A stretch of 64,000 bases of DNA from Tillandsia leiboldiana (GCA_029204045.2 JAQNDB010000507.1:16153-80152), one strand, 5' to 3'; shown: positions 11,871-21,349, counted from the first letter of the stretch. Numbers and translations: made by a program. Notes: generated by a model not told the origin, from the sequence alone.

Positions 11871-12091
11871 GATCCGGATCAGAGCCAGCGATACGGATCC
11901 CGAAGGTTGTTGTTTCATACATTACTTCAATCCGGATCGCAGCATCTCACGATCCGGATCCCGAACGTTGAGTTTTCTGAAATGTATGAACGATCCGGAT
12001 CAGGCATTCCGATCCGGATCCTGAACGTTTGTTTTCTGGAAACCGTCTTTATTGCTACTGCAATCCGGATCGCCCAAATCCGATCCGGATC
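11871..12091 (+). promoter_or_regulatory. eight GATCCGGATC palindromes, copia B 5' LTR
   Basis: Four pairs of the palindrome; spacing within a pair is about 20-25 bp centre to centre, and the second member is often followed by CCGAA. They end about 65 bp before the TATA box, as an enhancer would. Palindromic repeats at this place are a known Sirevirus feature; the sequence GATCCGGATC itself I do not recognise from another family. Confidence 0.88.
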
Positions 12092-12157
12092 GCCGTCCGT
12101 CAAAATTCCAGAAATGTTAGGTTTTTTATTCTTATCTCCTTCCAAATGTTTCTAACC

Positions 12158-12165
12158 TATAAATA
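12158..12165 (+). promoter_or_regulatory. TATA box of copia B 5' LTR
   Basis: TATAAATA, about 65 bp after the last palindrome. The same motif occurs at 9679, 21876, 24696, 38587, 43614 and 62588 in the other plus-strand copia LTRs. Confidence 0.85.
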
Positions 12166-12439
12166 GACCCTATGACTCTTTTTCTAGGGTTAATCCAGAA
12201 AGCCGTCATATTCAAATATCATTTTATACGGCCTAAGATCCACATATAGAGAAGAAAGGAAATCATTAGAGAATACTCTATGTTTCTTCATCTATATTGA
12301 TTAGTTTGATTCTAGGTTTTCATACTCACATCTTGAGTTGAATCAAACTAATGAATACTTAGATGGTATTTCCGATCTATCTTTGATCTAAGTATTCGGC
12401 GGATCATCACCACCCAAAAACAACGATTTCCCCAAAATC

Positions 12440-12625
12440 GGCGCGTGGATTCGCGTGTCCTTGTGGATTCAAGGTTCAACCGCTCTCGTGGATTCGGAGC
12501 GAGGCACGTTCGTGGATTCGAAGGGTGCTATTGGGTGCAGACCGTGGATTCGGTCGGACGTCGTGGATTCGACGTTGGACGCCGTGGATTCGGCGTTGGG
12601 CGCAGATCGTGGATTCGAGAAGCGT
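12440..12625 (+). repeat. array of eight TGGATT-loop hairpins, copia B 5' LTR
   Basis: Eight TGGATT hexamers, each flanked by arms that pair with each other but differ between copies. The stems, left/right, are: 1 GCGCG/CGCGT; 2 CCTTG/CAAGG; 3 CGCTCtCG/CGGAGCG with one bulge; 4 TTCG/CGAA with outer GCAC/GTGC; 5 GACCG/CGGTC; 6 GACGTCG/CGACGTT; 7 GACGCCG/CGGCGTT; 8 TCG/CGA with outer GCGC/GCGT. Because the loop stays constant while the stems vary and still pair, selection for a folded RNA (or DNA) is likely. The array lies about 280 bp after the TATA box, so it should be in the 5' leader. Function is not known. Confidence 0.88.
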
Positions 12626-12745
12626 CGCGGAGCGAGCGGAGAAGATCCTCTAGGAGCGTATGGAAAAGGTTGAGTCGTAAGTGTGTACGGTAAATCACCT
12701 TGTACGTGTTTTAATTCTAGTGGATTTCTGCCGTGTTATCGGTCC

Positions 12746-12780
12746 CGTGGTTTTTTACTCCGGTGATGGAGTTTTCCACG
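12746..12780 (+). other. conserved hairpin near the LTR end, copia B
   Basis: CGTGG...CCACG encloses ACTCC-ggtgat-GGAGT, a two-part stem just before the PBS. It is also kept in the diverged solo LTR and in E, so it is likely part of the leader fold used in reverse transcription or packaging. Confidence 0.75.
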
Positions 12781-12922
12781 TAAAAATCTTGCGTGTTATT
12801 TTTTATTTCCGCATTGGGTTTTTATCGCAATGATTTTTGAGTGTTTATACGTTTACACCTATTCACCCCCCTCTAGGTGTTTCTTCCCCTATTTAGATCT
12901 ACATTACATATAATCCAACAAG

Positions 12923-12934
12923 TGGTATCAGAGC
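12923..12934 (+). promoter_or_regulatory. primer-binding site of copia B
   Basis: TGGTATCAGAGC, two bases after the LTR end; complement of initiator tRNA-Met. Confidence 0.95.
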
Positions 12935-12953
12935 GGGAATAGGGTTGTGAACA

Positions 12954-14975
12954 ATGGTTGAAGGTGGAAACATCAATCGACCCCCTTTCTTTGATGGAAC
13001 AAATTATGCGTACTGGAAAGTACGAATGAAAGCCTTTTTAATTTCCATCGACGAAAGGGTGTGGCAATCAATTGAATTAGGATGGTCTAATCCAACTGAA
13101 ATTATCTCTGATGTTCGCACCTTAAAACCTAGGTCGAAATGGACCAAGGAAGAGTTAGATTCTTCTTCTTACAATGGCAAGGGAATTAATGCTATTTTTA
13201 ATGCCTTATCTCAAACTGAATTCTCTCGCGTCTCGGCATGTGAGACTGCGAAAGAAATCTGGGATGTTCTTCAGGTTACACATGAGGGAACTAACCTCGT
13301 GAAGATTCAGAAACTGCAAATGCTTACGAGCAAGTTTGACTCTATCTTGATGGCAGAAAATGAATCTTTCACGGACTACTATACACGATTGCAAGACATC
13401 GTAAACTCATGTGCTAACCTGGGTGAGAAGATTCCAGAATTTAAGATTGTAAGAAAGATCTTAAGAACTCTTCCTGAACGATTTCGCCCAAAGGTTACAG
13501 CCATTGAAACTATTAAACACCCGGACGAAATACGTGTAGAAGAATTAGTTGGTTCATTACAAACATATGAAATGACATTTACCACTAACAATTCTTCTGG
13601 AAAAGCATCCTCTTCTAAGTCTTCAGGTTATGCATTGAAAACAACTAAGGAAGAAGACGCGGATACATCCTCCTCAGACGATGACGAGAACCTTTCTATG
13701 GAGGAATTTGAGAAGCAACTCGCTCTCTTGACAAGGAAGTTTCGCCGCAACTTTCGAAGGGGTAATTCAAGTAAATCTCCATCCTTCGGAAAGTCGAACA
13801 AAGGCAAGGGTACTTCAAGTTACAACTCAAGAAAGCAAGAGAACTTCTCAAAGGATAAGAAAAGTTCAGAGGGACAACTACAATGCTTCAAATGTCGAGG
13901 CTACGGCCACATTGCAACGGAGTGTCCCAACAAGTATCCGGCAAAGAAGAAGGCGATGCAAGTCGTCACTTGGGATGACAACTCAACGTCAAATGAGTCG
14001 TCTTCAAGTGATGAAGAAAAGAGCTCCATGGCTTTCCACGCGTCCATATCTTCACCCTTCATGTGCTTTATGGCAAGTACATCCGAGTCGTTGTCCAACT
14101 CCATTGTTGAAAAGATTGCAACGGACAACGAATCGGATGATTCGGAAGGTGAAGATTTTGCTTTAGCCTACCACAGACTTTTGAGGGATTCAAAGAAACC
14201 GGCTAAGCAAAACAAGGGGTTGAGAGGGAGATTGCAGGATCTCGAAGAAGAAGTAAAAAGGGTAACTTCTCTCTCGACCGATCTTGAAGTGGAAAGGGAT
14301 AATCTGATAAAAGCAAATATTTCCCTTCAAGAGTCCAATGAGCAATTCGAGAAGAATTATATAGATATGGTGAACAAAGCGAACTACTTCTTGAAGCTCT
14401 ACGGCGAGGCCCGACGGGAAAAATTGGAAATGACAGAGACCATTTTCCAACTCAAGGATGACTTACAGCAATTCTCTTCTGGAAGGAGTAAGTTGGATAA
14501 ACTTCTTGGTCTTGGTCAAACAAACAAGTTCGGCCTCGGATACAATCGAACTGAAGACAATTTTAGTTCGGTTGGGACAGTCTTTGTGCCTCAGTCGGTA
14601 TCTCCTCCTCCGACACCGGAATTCACGACAACCAACGACAACAAGCCTACTTCATCCTCTTCGGAATCGTCAAGTTCAAAGGTATGTTTTCGTTGTAATT
14701 TTGCAGGGCACATTGAAAGAAATTGCAAGATTGGAGCTCAAAGATCAAATCAACCACATCTTGCAACTGCTACCAATAAGTTCACTCCCCGGAATTCAAA
14801 GAAGGATTTTTCAAAAGAAAAGAACGTTGGTAGTACTCCAAACAAGACGATGACAAAAGAAAAAGATCAATCAGACAAAACGTCTTCATCAAGGAAAATT
14901 TCTCAACCATTGCCAACATACTCCAAAACTCAAAAGGTTTGGGTATGCAAAGGTGAAATCCTTCCTTGTCTTTAA
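12954..14975 (+). CDS. gag: copia B Gag polyprotein, Sirevirus type
   Basis: This 673-residue frame encodes the capsid-nucleocapsid protein that packages element RNA in cytoplasmic particles. The ATG is the first after the PBS and matches the start in A and C. The N-terminal part is a copia gag domain (PPFFDGTNYAYWKVRMKAF, then KEIWDVLQVTHEG). Zinc knuckle CFKCRGYGHIATEC starts at residue 311; a long charged coiled-coil follows; a second knuckle CFRCNFAGHIERNC starts at residue 578. It ends at KGEILPCL. In A the frame goes on from this point into protease, but here a deletion has joined the end to a stop and then to mid-integrase sequence. The frame itself is intact, so B could still make Gag. 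Confidence 0.93.
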   Translation: MVEGGNINRPPFFDGTNYAYWKVRMKAFLISIDERVWQSIELGWSNPTEIISDVRTLKPRSKWTKEELDSSSYNGKGINAIFNALSQTEFSRVSACETAKEIWDVLQVTHEGTNLVKIQKLQMLTSKFDSILMAENESFTDYYTRLQDIVNSCANLGEKIPEFKIVRKILRTLPERFRPKVTAIETIKHPDEIRVEELVGSLQTYEMTFTTNNSSGKASSSKSSGYALKTTKEEDADTSSSDDDENLSMEEFEKQLALLTRKFRRNFRRGNSSKSPSFGKSNKGKGTSSYNSRKQENFSKDKKSSEGQLQCFKCRGYGHIATECPNKYPAKKKAMQVVTWDDNSTSNESSSSDEEKSSMAFHASISSPFMCFMASTSESLSNSIVEKIATDNESDDSEGEDFALAYHRLLRDSKKPAKQNKGLRGRLQDLEEEVKRVTSLSTDLEVERDNLIKANISLQESNEQFEKNYIDMVNKANYFLKLYGEARREKLEMTETIFQLKDDLQQFSSGRSKLDKLLGLGQTNKFGLGYNRTEDNFSSVGTVFVPQSVSPPPTPEFTTTNDNKPTSSSSESSSSKVCFRCNFAGHIERNCKIGAQRSNQPHLATATNKFTPRNSKKDFSKEKNVGSTPNKTMTKEKDQSDKTSSSRKISQPLPTYSKTQKVWVCKGEILPCL

Positions 14976-15049
14976 TCATTCTACGATTAAATGTTGTGTA
15001 GTTTATGTAGACTATTTTTTCTTTCTTTTGGCCGACCCGTCAACCATCT

Positions 15050-17500
15050 TTGGGAGGTAAATGGTATATTTTCTTATTGGTTGATGATTTCTCTAGATTT
15101 TCTTGGGTAGCATTTTAAAAAGAGAAAGCTAATACGTTTGACTCTTTTCATGAGATTTGCCATCGTATTATGATTGAAAAGAATGAAAAGATCATTCGTG
15201 TTAGGAGTGATAGAGGTGGAGAATTCATAAATTCCAAATTCATTGATTTTTGCACTTCCAACGGCATAAAACATGAATTCTCAGCACCCTATACATCTCA
15301 GCAGAATGGTGTTGTTGAGCGCAAAAACAGGGTTGTTCAAGAGATGGCGCGTGTGATGCTTCATAGCCGGAATTTACCGCTACATTTTTGGGCTGAAGCT
15401 GTGAACACCGCTGTCTATGTCATTAATCGAGTGTATTTGCGCCCAGAAACTTTAAATACACCATATGAGCTGTGGTTTAGTAGAAAACCGGATATCAAAT
15501 ACTTTCGTATCTTCGGGAGTCGATGTTACATTTTACGTGACCGTGAAAATCTTGGAAAGTTTGACTCTCGAAGTGACGAAGGGATCTTTTTGGGTTATTC
15601 TACAAATAGCAGAGCATATCGAGTATTTAACATCGAATCTAAAACGATTGTAGAATCTATAAATGTTAAAGTAGATGAAGCTTTTCACTTTGCATATGAA
15701 AAATCTACCCTCGATATCTCTCTAGATGATGATTCTCCTGCCATTTCATCTCCTCATAATAATACTTCCAATATTAATGATGCATCTAATGGCTCTTCAA
15801 GTTTATCTGATGTGCAGGAATCATCTCATATACCCCCGAGTACTCCGTTTCAACAAACGCTACGAATCTCCAAGGATCATCCTGAATCAAACATCATTGG
15901 AGATCCACAAGAAGGAGTTAGAACTCGGAGGCAGTTGGTTTGTGGATTCGCTTGCTACGTATCTTTAATCGAACCAAAGAACATAGATGAAGCTCTTCAG
16001 GATGACTACTGGATTAAAGCAATGCAGAAAGAGCTCCATCAATTTGAGCGAAACAAAGTCTGGGAATTAACGAAGCCTCCAAAGCAACATAATGTGATAG
16101 GTACCAAATAGATTTTCAAGAACAAGAAAAATGAGGATGGTACTATCATCAGGAACAAGGCACGATTAGTTGCTCAAGGCTACTCTCAAGTAGAAGGTAT
16201 AGACTTTGATGAAACTTTCGCCCCTGTAGCTAAACTCGAGTCTATTCGTATACTATTTGCTATTGCTTGTCATTTTAAAATCAAATTATTTCAAATGGAC
16301 GTTAAGAGCGCGTTTCTAAATGGGTTTTTAAATGAGGAAGTTTATGTGGCTCAACCGAAAGGTTTTGTGGACCATAAACAACCTAACCATGTTTTTCGTT
16401 TGAAAAAGGCTCTTTACGGTCTGAAACAAGCACCGCGAGCATGGTACGAAAGGTTGACAAAACACCTTTTGGAGAAGGGCTATACTCGAGGGGGAGCTGA
16501 CAGGACTCTCTTTGTGAAGCATTATCAAAATAACTTCATTGTTGCACAAATCTATGTCGATGACATTGTTTTTGGAGCAACAAAGGATAATGATGCTTCT
16601 AAATTCGCGGAGACCATGGAAAGCGAATTTGAGATGTCCATGATGGGCGAATTGACTTATTTCCTTGGATTGCAAATTAAACAAAATGATGAAGGTATTC
16701 ACTTGAGTCAATCCAAGTATGCAATGGAGTTGGTTAAAAAGTTTGATCTTGAAAATTCGAAGGATTTTCCGACTCCAATGAGGACTAGCCACAAGGGACT
16801 TGGAAGTGATTCACAAAGTGAGAATGTAGACGAGAAACTGTATCGAAGTATGATTGGAAGTCTACTTTACCTCACGGCTAGTCGCCCGGATATATCCTTT
16901 AGTGTTGGGATTTGCGCGAGATATCAATCAGCACCAAAGGAGGTTCACCTGAAAGCGGTGAAAAGGATCATCCGGTACATTAAAGGAACCATAAATTTCG
17001 AAATTTGGTATCCTATGGGAACAAGTTTGGATATTGTTGGATACTCAGATGCCGATTGGGCAGGATCAGTGGATGATCGGAAAAGCACGAGTGGTGCATG
17101 CTTCTATCTTGGTCATTGCCTTGTTGCATGGCACAGTAAAAAGCAGAATTGCATAGCACTCTCGACTGCCGAAGCGGAATACATTTCAGCTGGAAGTTGT
17201 TCAACTCAACTCATTTGGATGAAAAGCGTATTGAGCGACTTCCGGATTTCAGCATCTTCGGTAACCATTCTTTGTGACAACACAAGTGCAATTAACATTT
17301 CTAAAAACCCTGTGTTGCACTCTAGAACAAAACATATTGAACTTAGATATCATTTTCTTAGAGAGCTAGTTGAATCAAATACTCTTCAACTTTCGTATAT
17401 TTCAACTGAGAATCAATTAGCTGACATTCTAACAAAACCTTTGGATCAAAAACGTTTTATTCATTTGCGAAAAGCAATTGGAATGCTTTCCTTGAAATAA
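15050..17500 (+). pseudogene. pol: copia B pol remnant (integrase core, RT, RNase H)
   Basis: This copia pol runs in one frame from integrase core to RNase H but has two nonsense codons. The integrase zinc finger and the whole protease are missing. The core shows its three acidic sites in LLVDDFSRF, RSDRGGEF and VVERKNR. A TAA at 15116-15118 replaces the leucine codon found in C, and a TAG at 16109-16111 replaces tryptophan in GTKWIF. RT motifs follow: MDVKSAFLNG at 16295 and YVDD at 16553-16564. RNase H shows SDADWAG, EAEYISAG and CDNTSAINIS. The last 401 codons (16295-17500) are open. The missing 5' part is shared with C, so the deletion is older than both insertions. Confidence 0.92.
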
Positions 17501-17870
17501 ACTTCTTTTTGAAACCTTTGCTTAGGATAGGTTTTGTTTTTGTTTTGTTTTGTTCATTATCTATGTCTGTACATAGGACATTAATTGAGCATAGATCATA
17601 ATTGACTTTAATTGCATCTTTTCGCACATTTAGAAATTTATTATGCTTTTGCCATCATAATATTTCACTGTTGCAATGATCATTTATGTTAATTAAATCA
17701 TCTTCTAAGTGATCAAAGTCAATTTCTCTCTCAATGATCTCTTGGTATAGTCATTATCTTATTTGACTGCTTAGTCGAGTATGAAATCGAGATCAATTTT
17801 TGGTTGAATACTTTATATCTTAAATAATTGATAGCCAATTGAGGGGGAGTCAAAGAAATGTAAAATGCTC
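17501..17870 (+). other. noncoding spacer after pol
   Basis: A/T-rich, with no supported frame; 47041-47415 in C is nearly the same. A purine run gagggggag near 17841 resembles a polypurine tract. Confidence 0.6.
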
Positions 17871-18105
17871 AAAAGATGTGGAAAGAGTTACATCCCAATG
17901 AGGAGTGTGAAAACTACCACCACATGGAGGAAAGAGCTACCACCTCGGTCGTCCGAGTATTGTGTGCAGCTACCACATGTATACCAAGCATGGTTGTTCA
18001 ATTTTTGATTAAGTAAAATGCATGTTGAAATACTTGACTCCGTCAAATTTCAAGGTTGGTATAAGGTGGGTTTTTTAAAGAAAGATGCTCAAAGAGCCAC
18101 TCTCT
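17871..18105 (+). ncRNA. conserved structured noncoding block, copia B
   Basis: The block starts with GATGT...ACATC, a 5-bp stem. It holds two AGCTACCAC copies around a CTCGG-tcgt-CCGAG hairpin and ends in GGTATAAGGTGG...GATGCTCAAAGAGCCAC. The same order of words occurs in C (47416-47650) and in the otherwise diverged, gag-only E (41753-42000), where the hairpin reads CCGG-tcgt-CCGG: one U-A pair has become C-G. It has no open frame. Conservation of a noncoding stretch between elements with different coding content suggests a cis-acting RNA, perhaps for packaging, export or translation; this is inference. Confidence 0.6.
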
Positions 18106-18437
18106 TCAACAGATTGTCTAGATATATTATCTACCATATTTGGGATTTCAAACATCTATTGATCGTTGTATTTCATTTTCTTTACTGAATTGATGATTTG
18201 ATAAAGGCATTACTCATAAGATCAAGTTAGATGTAATTGAAGGTGTTCAACTTTAAGGGATTTAATTTTTGTAAATTCTCGTTTCATTTTTGGATATTAT
18301 TGATAGATTTGGTATAATCTATTTCTTGTTGTATGAATCGATGATTTTTGTTTAAAGTTGATACACAAATGTGCTCACAATCTTTTTCTGGTTTTTCTTG
18401 AATTTCTCTGAAATTTTCTAATGAAAAAGTTGGAGCC

Positions 18438-18587
18438 GATCCGGATTGGACCTGCCGATCCGGATCCTGAACGCAGATATTCTTCTGCGGGCAGACGATC
18501 CGGATTGGACCTGCCGATCCGGATCCCGAACGCAGTCTTTCACTGCGGGTAGCCGATTCGGATCGCAATCATGAACTGATCCGGATC
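18438..18587 (+). promoter_or_regulatory. internal palindrome array before accessory ORF, copia B
   Basis: Six GATCCGGATC-like palindromes in pairs, the same motif as in the LTR U3, here 900 bp after pol. A TATA box follows 14 bp later. The arrangement copies that of the LTR promoter. Confidence 0.82.
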
Positions 18588-18600
18588 GCGGCTAGGGTTT

Positions 18601-18607
18601 TATAAAG
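18601..18607 (+). promoter_or_regulatory. TATA box of internal promoter, copia B
   Basis: TATAAAG in ggttttataaagaac, directly after the internal palindromes. No ATG is seen between here and the intron donor at 18723. Confidence 0.65.
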
Positions 18608-18722
18608 AACAAAAGGGTTTTGATTTCTTTTACTCCAATCTTTTGTTCCAAAGTTTCCAGAGCTTCTCTCTCTAGATTTCACCCATCTTGGAAGCTTTCA
18701 AACTCAAGTTCTTCGAATACAA

Positions 18723-19107
18723 GTAAGTTTTGTTGATCAAAATCTCAGTTTTTCACCGTTCTTGTTTTTCCTCCTCAAAACGTGATGAATTTCTTGGATT
18801 GATTTCGTTTGTGGATGGTTTTTGATCATATTTCTTTTGAAATAAGAACTCTGGGTAGATTAGTTTTGATTATATGCTAGGTATTCTCCTGATTAACGGA
18901 TTTTTAGGCTTCGATTTCTAAAATTTCAGTTTTAGGGCATATAATAAGGATTTTCGAAAATCATGCAATTGATCTATTTTTAAAAGTCCTTTTGCAAAAC
19001 TAATTTGATTCTTAGTCTCTCTACATGATTATGATTGTTTGGGTACAATTTTTTCAAATCTTTGAAAATTAACAATTCTTCATGTGTTCTTGAGTTGGTC
19101 TTCACAG
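18723..19107 (+). other. predicted 5' UTR intron of accessory transcript, copia B
   Basis: The donor is acaa|GTAAGT at 18723 and the acceptor ttcacag|g ends at 19107; the 385-bp span is T-rich. C has the same pair at 48266-48648 (383 bp). The first ATG after the acceptor (19138) opens the accessory frame. Prediction only. Confidence 0.6.
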
Positions 19108-19137
19108 GATTTCAATCTTCTTAAGGCACTTGGATCA

Positions 19138-20601
19138 ATGGGATTCTCATGGATCATTCTTTTGTTGGTCACTATGGTGCACACTCGGGCCACAAACAAA
19201 TTAAAGAGAGCTAAGAAAACACAACAAAAAGGTGAGTTTCATATGATCAGTGACACAGAAGTGGAAGCAGATTGTCAAGAGATAGACTGGACTGAATTAA
19301 CAGATGATGATGACTCATTGCCTGAACAAAAGGTGTCTGAAGTTTCAAAAGGAAAAGCTTCCGATGGATCAAAAGGAAAGGGACCCATGGACACAGGAAA
19401 AGCGCCTATGGCTACACCAACCATCTCTGTGAAAAGAAAACGAGTGACTAGACGTTTTGGACTACGACGAGACGCTGATATTGACACGCCAATAGTTCCT
19501 GACTCTCCTCCTCGTGAGGAACAAGTGTTCGTTAATGCGGATCGCCTAAGGGCATTTGAGAATCGTGAGTGCATTGGCGAGAGGCATGTTAATATTGAGG
19601 CTCTACGAGATCACTCTCCCGAGTTTGGTGTTCTGATTGAACAAGCAAAGCTTATTCAAATATGCCGTTTCCCAGAAATGCTTGGATACTGTCTGCATCA
19701 CGTGAGGACTTTCTATACAAATGCACGGAACCTTCGAGAACATGAAAATGGTCCGATGGAGTTTTACACGAATATCCAAGGCACAAGGTTTAAAATCACT
19801 CCACAGTTGATTGCCGAGGTATTGGGACTGCAGGCCAGCAGGACAGGAGTTAATTACCTGAAGGGAAAGGTTTTGACAAACACGATGTGGCAAAAGGTTA
19901 TAAAGGGAATATGTTTGGAGGGAACTCAATCAACGGAGAAGTCTATCAAATCCAAAGAACTTCGTCTTGAGTACCGGTTTCTAAACTTTATCACTTGTTA
20001 CAATATCCTTCCAAATATGCAGACGAAAGTTCTGAGATGGGATCGAATGTTGTTTTTGTATCTCTTAGGACATCCGTCAGAGGCAATGGGATTAAATATC
20101 AACATTCCATACATTATTTGGAATAGAATGACGAGATATGTTGAGCATCCTCATCCCACTGAAAGGATCCCATTTCCATTGATTATAATGAGGATCTTAA
20201 AGAGATTTCAAGTTGATATTAGTTCAACAACTTATCATCACTGCTTGGGCATGATCGATGAATCTACCATTGTCAAGTCCCTTCACAAATTGCCCCATGT
20301 CACTCCAGTCCCTCCATGCGGAACGAAACCTAGTAGCGGCACTTCCGCATCACCATCACAACCAGCACCCTCACCAGCGGATGAAGCATCAGTCTCATCC
20401 ATCTACAAAGAACAACAACGATTATCTGTTGAGCAGGAACAGATTTCGAAGGCACAGACGAGAATTTCCAATGAGCTAGAGCTCATCACGGCAGCTCACA
20501 TTACCATAACTAAGAAGGTCAATTCAATGAACAAGCTGGTGAAAAAGATGTTCTCTAAGATGGGCTGCACGAGCTCTGAACACTCCGAATCTGATGACTG
20601 A
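19138..20601 (+). CDS. accessory ORF after pol (env-like position), copia B
   Basis: The frame has 487 codons from the first ATG after the predicted intron; an alternative start at 19174 (MVHTRA) is also plausible. The first start gives a short hydrophobic N-end (SWIILLLVTMV) that could be a weak signal peptide or anchor. An acidic and lysine-rich stretch follows, then a nuclear-localisation-like KRKRVTRR near residue 100. Residues about 200-335 form a folded region (FYTN..., RFKITPQLIAEVLGL, then helical segments with ILPNMQTKVLRWDRMLFLYLLG) that resembles the plant-specific domain often labelled putative plant transposon protein. The C-end is a coiled coil and an acidic serine tail, SSEHSESDD. 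SIRE1-type elements carry an env-like gene at this place; I see no clear envelope features. Function is unknown. Confidence 0.7.
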   Translation: MGFSWIILLLVTMVHTRATNKLKRAKKTQQKGEFHMISDTEVEADCQEIDWTELTDDDDSLPEQKVSEVSKGKASDGSKGKGPMDTGKAPMATPTISVKRKRVTRRFGLRRDADIDTPIVPDSPPREEQVFVNADRLRAFENRECIGERHVNIEALRDHSPEFGVLIEQAKLIQICRFPEMLGYCLHHVRTFYTNARNLREHENGPMEFYTNIQGTRFKITPQLIAEVLGLQASRTGVNYLKGKVLTNTMWQKVIKGICLEGTQSTEKSIKSKELRLEYRFLNFITCYNILPNMQTKVLRWDRMLFLYLLGHPSEAMGLNINIPYIIWNRMTRYVEHPHPTERIPFPLIIMRILKRFQVDISSTTYHHCLGMIDESTIVKSLHKLPHVTPVPPCGTKPSSGTSASPSQPAPSPADEASVSSIYKEQQRLSVEQEQISKAQTRISNELELITAAHITITKKVNSMNKLVKKMFSKMGCTSSEHSESDD

Positions 20602-21349
20602 TTCCTTCCTTTTTATTTTTTTAATTTTTTTTTTTTTTTCTTGTGCAGATTTTTAACCTTTTCTTGTGCAGGTTTTTCAGTTTTTAGGACTTACTCTTAG
20701 TTCTAGTTCTTAAATTTCGGAACATTTTCTTTGAAATTTTTAACTCTCCTTCAATTTTTGGTAATTTTGGCTTTGTTTGTGACAAAAAGGGGGAGAGAGC
20801 TTAGAGAGAACTTGAACAATGATTGAACAATGATTGATGTGAATGTGTGAACATCAAGGTAAGTATCATTTCAACTTTGACTTTGGTGAAAGGTAAGTAT
20901 CACAACTTTGGTTTTTATCTTGTGATTTGTTGCATGTTCCTACTAACTATTCGACTAACTATTTGGACATGTATTATTACTAACAAGTTGTTGATTACTA
21001 ACAAAGCAAAGCTATGACATTTGGAATTTTATTGCTTAGAAGATATGTCAATGTTTGATTGTGATCTTATTACATATCTGAATTACTCAATGTCATGATG
21101 AGCATAAACTCTATCTCTGTTAGGTTTTGAATGCTAAATATTCTTGAGGTATCTAACGATCTCTTTTTGTCAAGAATGATTTCTTTGTGCAGAGAGTACA
21201 GATGTCTAAGTCTAAAGTCTGTTTTAGGAGTTTATCTCATGTTTTTAAATTTTCGGATCTCCATTGTAAATTTTTGTTGTATGGTGATAGCAACAAAAAT
21301 ATCTTTTTGAATTTTCTTTAGTGGATCTGTGTTTTGTCACGAAACCGCC
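20602..21349 (+). other. 3' noncoding region of copia B with extra polypurine tract
   Basis: No gene. An AAAAAGGGGGAGAGA tract at 20784-20798, after TTTGTGAC, resembles the true PPT 560 bp further on. E (42485) and C (about 61416) keep the same tract. Multiple PPTs before the 3' LTR are a known Sirevirus trait. Confidence 0.7.

Larger units (their letters stand above)
11644..12920 (+). repeat. 5' LTR of copia B
   Basis: TGTTACGG...ATCCAACA, 1277 bp. Order: palindromes 11871-12091, TATA box tataaata 12158-12165, hairpin array 12440-12625, splice-donor-like gtaagt at 12677, end hairpin 12746-12780, PBS two bases after the end. Confidence 0.95.

Noticed and set aside
12445..12693. Short frames over the TGGATT array (such as 12445-12693)
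   Set aside because: They follow the repeat; the stems vary to keep pairing, not to keep residues, and the frame is not shared by E.
19138..19200. Calling the accessory ORF a true envelope gene
   Set aside because: There is only a short hydrophobic N-end, no fusion peptide or C-terminal anchor, and a nuclear-localisation-like basic motif follows; position alone is not enough.
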